Shown piece by piece: positions 15,708 to 22,050 of a DNA stretch of 64,000 bases. The stretch is from NCBI GenBank assembly GCA_017453125.1, contig JAFTKS010000001.1, positions 1 through 64,000 of the forward strand. Reading direction: 5' to 3'. The translations under genes were made by a program, and so were the position numbers. How positions within the stretch are numbered: position 1 is the stretch's first letter; every line of letters begins with the position of its first letter. The notes beneath the pieces are model-generated. The model saw only the letters and a program-made list of their open reading frames with translations. It made no database searches and was not told the origin of the DNA. Source of the stretch: Clostridia bacterium (lineage in GTDB: Bacteria; Bacillota; Clostridia; Christensenellales; UBA1242).

Positions 15708-15941
15708 ATGGCTATTATATCAAAAATAACAAAAACACATAACTATAATATGAAAGGCGGGGTGACTTTTTGCGAAGCAGAATACAACGACTATACTTAT
15801 CTTGGAGAAAAATATGTACGTATTCAAACATTTGGAAGTAATATGCGTCAAGAACGAGGCAAACAAAGTCAAGTTATACACTTAAATAAAGACACAGCTA
15901 GACAATTGGTAGAATATCTAAAAGAGTCTTTTGATATTTAA
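15708..15941 (+). CDS. conserved small protein (77 aa)
   Basis: It resembles a widespread small family whose core reads (R/F)IQT(Y/F)GS..R...GK.SQ and that is often labelled methionyl-tRNA formyltransferase in databases. It lacks any formyltransferase domain, so that label should not be used. The true function is unknown. AAAGGAG precedes the ATG in a leader identical over 20 nt to that of the EVE-like gene at 12136. It lies between modules D and F. Confidence 0.7.
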   Translation: MAIISKITKTHNYNMKGGVTFCEAEYNDYTYLGEKYVRIQTFGSNMRQERGKQSQVIHLNKDTARQLVEYLKESFDI

Positions 15942-15948
15942 TATAAAA

Positions 15949-16020
15949 TGAATCGTTTTACGTTTGATTCGCTCAGCCAAGAACAAATAATACGAACACA
16001 GGGATTGTGTTCGTATTTTG
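15949..16020 (+). repeat. module repeat F plus terminator
   Basis: The repeat at 15949-15979 matches module B at 29/31. Terminator stem TACGAACACA (15991-16000) / TGTGTTCGTA (16006-16015), then TTTTG. It closes the 77-aa gene. Confidence 0.8.
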
Positions 16021-16154
16021 TTTGTGTGCTGTGATGGTAGGTGTGTGCAATAGCACACCAACAGCTTCCGCAGTTGTATTCGAACCGTATTCGTTTGGCT
16101 AATGGAGTGCAAGCCCTCCGCCAACCGAAATATATTCGCTATCGCTCATATAGA
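16021..16154 (+). other. structured, gene-free, GC-richer segment
   Basis: No ORF is supported. It contains GTGTGC/GCACAC (about 16042-16057), a tRNA T-loop-like ATTCGAACCG (about 16079), and TTTGGC..GGAG..CTCC..GCCAA (about 16095-16125). TGGTAGG at about 16034 can pair with CCTACCA in the tRNA remnant at 16160-16166. It may be debris of one or more tRNA genes or a structured RNA. Confidence 0.35.
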
Positions 16155-16221
16155 CGAATCCTACCACCCCAGCCAAGTATGAACCAGTTGAACACGGTTA
16201 GCATTGCCTATTTTCAATGTT
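16155..16221 (+). repeat. module repeat G: 21-nt exact copy of the tRNA-Gln 3' end (attR-like)
   Basis: Positions 16155-16175 are identical to 2347-2367, covering the T-loop, T-stem 3' strand, acceptor 3' strand and CCA of tRNA-Gln. The following 45 nt match module C. This is the longest exact tRNA copy and the best candidate for the distal end of an insertion at the tRNA. Confidence 0.85.
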
Positions 16222-16254
16222 TTTTTGTTTTCTTTGTTGTTTAATATTTCCCTA

Positions 16255-16283
16255 TTGAAATTTAACACTTTTTAGTTTATAAT
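16255..16283 (+). promoter_or_regulatory. promoter of the 325-aa gene
   Basis: TTGAAA, 17-nt spacer, TATAAT; about 70 nt before the ATG at 16359. Confidence 0.7.
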
Positions 16284-16358
16284 ATTATTAATTAAGCGAT
16301 AATAAATTTTACGACATTATTAAAATAGATAAAATTATATTGAAAAGGAAACTAACAA

Positions 16359-17336
16359 ATGAAATATGATGAGATAATAGACTTAATGTTAAGTAGTTCA
16401 ATGAGTATAAACTATTCTTCGTTTAATAGGGCCCATTTAGAAAGAGATGTGAATTTTAGCAACAAAGATAGTAGATTGATGAAATCTATAAAAGATGCTA
16501 CCGCTAAAGGAGCCATTATACACCAACAAGATCAAGAAGCAGACCCTTCTAGTTTTTGCCATATTGCTGTAAATAGAAGATTTATAGAAGATGGAATAAA
16601 AGCCCGTTTGTATATGTCGCCCAAACAGGCTAACATACACAAGCTAGCAATCGAACTTGTTAACAAATCTTTAGCTACAGGAAGTGATATTTATTTTAAA
16701 TATGCAAGAAAGTGTGATAGATTGGACCAGATGATAATTTATCTAAAAAATCAAGAAGATATAGAAAAAAAGATAGCTTTATTGAAAAAGATAAAACAAG
16801 AACAACCAAACTTATTTGAATGTATGCATAAAAGTAAAATATGGTTCAACGAAACCGAAATACCAAATATTTTTCTCGAACCAGAACCATTACTTCATGA
16901 TAGCATTGGTAGACTATCAAGTTATGGAGGAATGTTTCAAAAAGCTTTGGCAGCAACAAAAACCATATTGGAATATGGATATGCGATAAGAGATAATGAG
17001 GACTTAGCTAATAAACGTTTGGACCCACATTTTTATAACAATTTCGAACAAATCTTTACTGAGATGTTAAAAAGATATGGAATATACTTACAAAAAAACA
17101 ATGAAACTGGTCGTTATGAAAATATTGCTCGACCTATAAACCCAAATGATCTACGAATATTATTTAGTTTTAATTATGATAGAAAAACACAAACAATAAC
17201 TGAAACAAGAGGCGGAGGTCTATACGAAGACAAAAATCAAAGTTATTCTTATTCACAACAAAGAAAAAAGGAATTCTTTGACACTATTCTTATAGACGAA
17301 AAACAAGTTGAAAGCTCAAAACCTTCAGGAAGATAA
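16359..17336 (+). CDS. hypothetical protein, distant resemblance to HopA1-type domain
   Basis: 325 aa, no signal peptide or membrane segment. The segment KARLYMSPKQANIHKLA...IYFKYARKCDRLDQMIIYL (about residues 76-130) has the spacing of the HopA1-family domain, where R.Y..P is followed by F.K......R.D..I.Y. The match is by eye and weak. A comparable pattern is seen in the 613-aa protein at 52622. The C-terminal 60 residues are polar. It has its own promoter and terminator. The alternative is an unrelated orphan protein. Confidence 0.6.
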   Translation: MKYDEIIDLMLSSSMSINYSSFNRAHLERDVNFSNKDSRLMKSIKDATAKGAIIHQQDQEADPSSFCHIAVNRRFIEDGIKARLYMSPKQANIHKLAIELVNKSLATGSDIYFKYARKCDRLDQMIIYLKNQEDIEKKIALLKKIKQEQPNLFECMHKSKIWFNETEIPNIFLEPEPLLHDSIGRLSSYGGMFQKALAATKTILEYGYAIRDNEDLANKRLDPHFYNNFEQIFTEMLKRYGIYLQKNNETGRYENIARPINPNDLRILFSFNYDRKTQTITETRGGGLYEDKNQSYSYSQQRKKEFFDTILIDEKQVESSKPSGR

Positions 17337-17358
17337 TAATTAGTAAGTATGCTTTTTG

Positions 17359-17400
17359 AATGGAGTGATAGTAACAAGACTACCACTCCATTACTTTTTT
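17359..17400 (+). terminator. intrinsic terminator
   Basis: AATGGAGTG (17359-17367) and TAGT pair with ACTA and CACTCCATT (17384-17392), followed by a T-rich tail. Confidence 0.8.
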
Positions 17401-17988
17401 ATCTTTCTAACCCCCCATTCTATTTTTTATTTCTTCATGTTTAATTTGCCTTTCTGAATTAAAAAAAGTATTAAGTTCTCTTTAGAAATCTCTCATTAAA
17501 TTATCTTCTTACTCAATATCAAATGTCACACAAATTCGATATAAATTTATCAATAGTCTCGTAGAATTTATCAATCATTTTGTATTATTTACTATTTTTT
17601 CTAATTTACGAACTTTATATTAGTATTCATACTTTAAATTATAAGATTTTTCTCGATAATCTCTTTCAAGATTTTTTCTTGTTATCAAATTTTAATTTAT
17701 AATATTATTAATTTTTGATTCAAGGTGGAATAATTCAAAACGAAAAAAATATATCTATTAGATTAGTTTATATAGACATAGATAAATCACACATCATTAC
17801 AATTTATAAATATTTTACCTCTTTTATAAATCATTATCGTTTAATTGTTTTTATCTTTTATTAAACCTTACAAATGAAATTTTTATATTTATTTGTTATT
17901 TTTGAGTGGTTATGTTAGAATGTTTGAAAGATAAAAAAACTAACAATTATAAACTTAAAAGGTTAGAAAACAAATAAGGTAAATCTAT
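17401..17988. other. AT-rich region without genes
   Basis: Nearly 600 bp of very AT-rich DNA with no supported ORF, tRNA or long inverted repeat. TTTATAATATTATTAATT at about 17696 repeats the -10 region found before the 325-aa gene. The only convincing signal is the promoter at 17893-17921. Confidence 0.5.
17893..17921 (+). promoter_or_regulatory. promoter of the 790-aa gene
   Basis: TTGTTA, 17-nt spacer ending in TATGT, TAGAAT; about 65 nt before the start codon. Confidence 0.55.
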
Positions 17989-20361
17989 ATGGAAAATAAT
18001 AACAAATTAAATCTTTTATTTGACCCAAATTTCGGATTTCCGTGGGGTACTCACGAGAAAGAGACACAAATACTGAATGAATCAAATATTGATGATTTTA
18101 TTGCTAAGATTGATGAGAAAAAAGCTGTTCCTTTGAGTGTTAGAAACTATGCATTTTTTCGAGACTACTGCATTGAAAAAAATAGGTTTGATTTAGTTGT
18201 GCAATGTACACTCCCTGGAAATCTCTTTAATGACGAAAAAATCATAAATGGATTGTGCAACCAACTAAATACCAATCCTAGTAATCTCTTTTCAAAAATA
18301 AACTGGTTGAAAACTTATCATAAACAAAATATCAATATTTTTAATACTGTGCTTGCATCTTCTTTGAGAGACGATATCTTTAATTTAAACAAAAGTCATT
18401 ACGAAAGATTTATAAATCATATAGAAATACAAGCAGATATTGCAAAATTAAATGAACAACAAATAAAAGTATTGTCTAGGATTCTGGATAATTATTCCTA
18501 CCAAGATTATGATTTATCTTTTGCCATAACTAATATTGTTAACAACCTTAATGATTATAATGAACTAATAAACTCTATTGATATTAAACAGCTATCGAAT
18601 GAACAAATCAAATTACTTGTAAGTGTTCTACAAAACCCACAAAACCCCTACCGAATCAACAACCTTGCCGATTTGGAAAATTATACTGCTATTAAAAAGA
18701 AAGCTTTGATTTCAAATTTTAACACAAACACGCTAGAAGAAAACAAAACCAATATGTTACAAGCTTTATTTAATATAGATTTGAAAGAAGCTGAATACAT
18801 ATACGAACAATTCTGCCACAACAATCTTATGGTTGAAACATTAGAATCAAGCGAGTTACCAAAAGAAAATTTTGTGCAATTAAAACTGATTTCAGATATA
18901 ATTAATTGCAACAATCAAAGCGAACTTGCCAACTTATACAATCAATTACATAGCGAAAGCGTTTATAGCTGTGAACTTCCTTTAGAAACTTATTTGAGAA
19001 GAATATATAATAATCTATATTCCATTTCTTTATATAACGCAAACAATAAAGATCAAGTATATGGACCTAAAGAGCACATTAAGTCCAAAGATACTTACAA
19101 TAATCACGAAGTACCTGTTTATTTTCCTAGAACAAAATTTAATTTTATGTCCCACGTCGTTGGCTATTGCTCATTAAAAAAAGATGTCATCAGTTCCAAT
19201 TATGCTGAAGATTGGCTTGATCGCCCTCAATTTCAAGACCATATGGTTGCCTGCTCTTATATGACTGAAGAATCTCTTGGGTCAATTTCCAAAGACAAAC
19301 CAATCATTTGTTTTGATCATTTTGAAGGTGGCGCAATGTTGGCAATGAGTCACACAGACATTGATTCTATTGGATTTTCAAAGCTGTATAATGGAGCAAG
19401 ACTAGTCCAAGAAATGAATCACGTTAGAGCAAAATATTACGTGCCGTCTGCACTAACTAAAGCAAAGATAAAGTCAGGTGGTTATTCTGAATTACTCTTA
19501 GAAAGGCGAGATACAAAAAAACAACAATCCTTAACAAAAAGAGCACCTAGCTATATAATGACAGTAGTTCCAACCCTAAGAGATGGACAAATTGCCCGTC
19601 TAGATACTATATTTGAAGAATTATCTTTTATTTCGCAAGAAGATAGAACTCAAATAAGAGAACAATCTTCAGAGACAGAAATTAAAAATATCTTAAATAA
19701 TTACATAGAAATATTTAATTGGTATAGCCAAGAAAATGGTTTTAACAGCACAAAGCTAATACAACAATATGCAAATCGAATTTCTAAAGCTGTAATTTAT
19801 GAAAAAGGTCTAAAAGCTGCAACCGAATTCAATGTTCCACTTGTTGTAATTGACCAAGAAAACACTTTCAGAAGAATACTTGATAGAAAAACGCAATATG
19901 ACGAAAAAACAAAAGCCACAATTTTTAATAGCTATGTCGCAACTTCCTCGAACCAAAGACGACAAAAAATCTGGAAGGCTGTATGTTTAGATGAGGACAT
20001 ATCTGAAATATTACCACAAAAAGAACAGCCCTTAAAAGACTATTGGAATAATAATGAATTTGATATAAGAAAAACATTTGAAGGTTCTTCAGATTATGAC
20101 TATATAGCAAGCGTACGAAAAACATATAAACCAACTATTGCACCAAGCAATTCCATATCTCAGTATTTGAAAAGCAATTATAACAAATATGAAAGATATT
20201 TAGAGGAAAAAAGAACCAAAGCAGAAGAAGAGAAAAGACGACTCGAAGAACTAGAGCTCTCCCGAAAAAAAGAATTAGAAGAAAAAGCGAAAGAAAGCGT
20301 ATGGTCAGACGGTTTGGGTGATGAATTTTCAGTATTCAATGACGACTTTGAGATTATCTGA
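17989..20361 (+). CDS. large orphan protein (790 aa)
   Basis: I do not recognise this family. The first 330 residues are Asn/Leu/Ile-rich and helical, resembling a repeat scaffold. Residues about 345-720 are mixed alpha/beta and look enzyme-like (short conserved-looking stretches YFPRTKF, ICFDHFEGGAM, RAKYYVPSALT, VPLVVIDQENTFRRIL), but no known active site can be named. The last 70 residues form a Glu/Lys/Arg coiled coil with an acidic end. There is no signal peptide or membrane segment. It has its own promoter and lies alone between noncoding stretches, like the other single-gene units of the island. Confidence 0.65.
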   Translation: MENNNKLNLLFDPNFGFPWGTHEKETQILNESNIDDFIAKIDEKKAVPLSVRNYAFFRDYCIEKNRFDLVVQCTLPGNLFNDEKIINGLCNQLNTNPSNLFSKINWLKTYHKQNINIFNTVLASSLRDDIFNLNKSHYERFINHIEIQADIAKLNEQQIKVLSRILDNYSYQDYDLSFAITNIVNNLNDYNELINSIDIKQLSNEQIKLLVSVLQNPQNPYRINNLADLENYTAIKKKALISNFNTNTLEENKTNMLQALFNIDLKEAEYIYEQFCHNNLMVETLESSELPKENFVQLKLISDIINCNNQSELANLYNQLHSESVYSCELPLETYLRRIYNNLYSISLYNANNKDQVYGPKEHIKSKDTYNNHEVPVYFPRTKFNFMSHVVGYCSLKKDVISSNYAEDWLDRPQFQDHMVACSYMTEESLGSISKDKPIICFDHFEGGAMLAMSHTDIDSIGFSKLYNGARLVQEMNHVRAKYYVPSALTKAKIKSGGYSELLLERRDTKKQQSLTKRAPSYIMTVVPTLRDGQIARLDTIFEELSFISQEDRTQIREQSSETEIKNILNNYIEIFNWYSQENGFNSTKLIQQYANRISKAVIYEKGLKAATEFNVPLVVIDQENTFRRILDRKTQYDEKTKATIFNSYVATSSNQRRQKIWKAVCLDEDISEILPQKEQPLKDYWNNNEFDIRKTFEGSSDYDYIASVRKTYKPTIAPSNSISQYLKSNYNKYERYLEEKRTKAEEEKRRLEELELSRKKELEEKAKESVWSDGLGDEFSVFNDDFEII

Positions 20362-20446
20362 TTGGGTATAATCTTTCTTTTACAATGCTAACATTATCAA
20401 TAATTAAATGTAGAAATAATTGCCAAACATCTAAACAAACTCCACT

Positions 20447-20495
20447 CACCCCAAAGAAAAGCACAAACACAAGGAATTCTGTGTTCGTCCTTTTA
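20447..20495 (+). repeat. module repeat H: degenerate module before the second GNAT
   Basis: CTCACCCCAAAGAAAAGCAC followed by AAACACA-aggaattc-TGTGTTCG and CCTTTT resembles module F (CTCAGCCAAGAACAAATAATACGAACACA) in order and spacing but is decayed. It ends the 790-aa gene, as module B ends the gene before GNAT copy 1. Confidence 0.5.
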
Positions 20496-20558
20496 TCAAT
20501 AAGATTACTTTTGTATTTGATCAGATTATGTTAAAATCACAATGGGAGGAAAGATAAA

Positions 20559-21029
20559 ATGGATATAAGATTGATTACCGAAAAAGATTATAAAAACGTT
20601 GCAGATATGATTGCTAGATCTGTGAGTAATTCCGCTTTTACGAGGTTTTATCCACAACAATCAATTGATTATATAAAAAAGTCTTTAGATGAAAATGGAG
20701 TAAAACAAAGAGCCTCTTGGACGCATTTTTATGTAATAGAAAAAGATAATGAAATTATAGCTTGTGGTGCAATTGGCCCGTATTGGGATAGCAAAACCGA
20801 AAGCTCTTTATTCAATATTTTTGTAGACGAAAAATATCAAGGACAGGGCTTTGGAAGAAAAATAATTGAAACTTTAGAAAATGATGAGTTTTTTAAAAGA
20901 GCAAAAAGAATCGAAGTTCCAGCAAGTATGTCAGCCATTCCATTTTATAGAAAAATGGGATACGAGCATAAAAATGGAGAACTAATATATGATGATGGAC
21001 ATTTTTCTCTTGAAAAATTTAATTTGTAA
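20559..21029 (+). CDS. GNAT N-acetyltransferase (copy 2)
   Basis: 156 aa with the same acetyl-CoA motif QGQGFGRK as copy 1 and 143 of 156 residues identical. The changes are mainly conservative and in the first 70 residues; the last 45 residues are identical. GGGAGG precedes the ATG. Like copy 1 it follows a repeat/terminator module and has its own terminator. Recent duplication, or two captures of related cassettes, both fit. Confidence 0.9.
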   Translation: MDIRLITEKDYKNVADMIARSVSNSAFTRFYPQQSIDYIKKSLDENGVKQRASWTHFYVIEKDNEIIACGAIGPYWDSKTESSLFNIFVDEKYQGQGFGRKIIETLENDEFFKRAKRIEVPASMSAIPFYRKMGYEHKNGELIYDDGHFSLEKFNL

Positions 21030-21072
21030 TAGCGCTTACAAAAACAACCTATCACTTAGCAAACAGAAAATT

Positions 21073-21097
21073 AGAGCAAAGAAATTTGCTCTTTTTA
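21073..21097 (+). terminator. terminator of GNAT copy 2
   Basis: AGAGCAAA (21073-21080) / TTTGCTCT (21085-21092), loop GAAA, then TTTTTA. Confidence 0.85.
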
Positions 21098-21133
21098 TGT
21101 TACAACCTAAAATAAAATTCATTGAATTGAGCT

Positions 21134-21162
21134 TTGCAAATTATTATATAATTTGTTACAAT
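21134..21162 (+). promoter_or_regulatory. promoter of the HD-domain gene
   Basis: TTGCAA, 17-nt spacer, TACAAT; about 65 nt before the start. Confidence 0.6.
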
Positions 21163-21229
21163 GAAATAATATTAAATATAAATTTAATTTATAAACAATA
21201 AAATCATTGACACTTAGGAGAATTAGATT

Positions 21230-21880
21230 ATGAGTAAAGAACAAAATGTTATTGACTTTTATGTATTGTGTAATAAATTAAAAAATATTGTACGAACGGG
21301 CTGGAAAGACTGGGGTGTCACAAGAGATAGGGTAGAAAGCATTGCAGAACATATATATGGCGTACAAATGCTTGCAATCGCAATATGGTCTGAATATAAA
21401 TACGACCTAGATATCAATAAAGTCATCACAATGCTAGCAATTCACGAATTAGAAGAAACCATAATCGGCGATTTAACACAATTTCAAATAGGCTCCAAAA
21501 CAAAAGCAGACTTGGGACATAAAGCAATTCAAAAAATACTATCCCCTCTAAAACAAGGCGATAGTATCGCAAAATTGATTCTTGAATTTGACGAACGCAA
21601 AACACCCGAGGCCTACTTTGCTTATCAGTGCGACAAACTAGAATGCGACCTACAATGCAAACTTTATGACGAAGAAAATTGTGTAGACCTAAACAATCAA
21701 GACAACAACAAAACAGCCTCTAACGACGACGTCAAAAAACTACTAGAAACCAACGCCACTTGGTCAGAAATGTGGTTAACCTTTGGTCAACAAAAGTACC
21801 CCTACGACCCAAACTTTTTAAACCTCTCCAACTTCGCAATGAAGAATAAGATTAATAAACCAAGTTCAAATATTAAATAA
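21230..21880 (+). CDS. HD-domain phosphohydrolase, YfbR/HDDC2-like
   Basis: 216 aa. The arrangement RVESIAEH (His41), IHELEETIIGD (His72, Asp81) and CDKLECDLQ matches YfbR/HDDC2-type 5'-deoxynucleotidases, which act on dNMPs. The signature dyad is His-Glu (72-73) rather than His-Asp, so metal binding may be altered or specific to the subfamily. The Asn/Lys-rich C terminus extends past the usual end. GGAG lies 6-9 nt upstream of the ATG. dNTP-depleting HD enzymes occur in phage defence, and this one lies next to the island, but a plain nucleotide-salvage role is equally possible. Confidence 0.8.
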   Translation: MSKEQNVIDFYVLCNKLKNIVRTGWKDWGVTRDRVESIAEHIYGVQMLAIAIWSEYKYDLDINKVITMLAIHELEETIIGDLTQFQIGSKTKADLGHKAIQKILSPLKQGDSIAKLILEFDERKTPEAYFAYQCDKLECDLQCKLYDEENCVDLNNQDNNKTASNDDVKKLLETNATWSEMWLTFGQQKYPYDPNFLNLSNFAMKNKINKPSSNIK

Positions 21881-21926
21881 ATAATTCTAAAAATAGTTAC
21901 AAGCAACAACTCGTTAAACAAAAAAC

Positions 21927-21958
21927 AGGAAGCCATATAACAGATCTTCCTATTTTTT
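21927..21958 (+). terminator. terminator of the HD-domain gene
   Basis: AGGAAG (21927-21932) / CTTCCT (21946-21951), then ATTTTTTA. Confidence 0.7.
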
Positions 21959-22050
21959 ATTTTGTGCAAACTAGAATAATTGTTTCAATTGAATTTATTT
22001 TATTTTAAAATTTCGTTTTATCAATACAAACTTTATATAAAAATTTAACT

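Noticed and set aside
15708-15941. Methionyl-tRNA formyltransferase
   Set aside because: Relatives carry this label, but a 77-aa protein without the formyltransferase fold or the formyl-THF site cannot be that enzyme.
14121-16221. Integron attC array
   Set aside because: The repeats do not show the paired R''-L''/L'-R' core sites, and no integron-type tyrosine integrase is in the window; tRNA-tail copies explain part of them better.
14121-20495. CRISPR array
   Set aside because: The repeats are separated by 0.5-4 kb with genes in between, and no cas genes are present.
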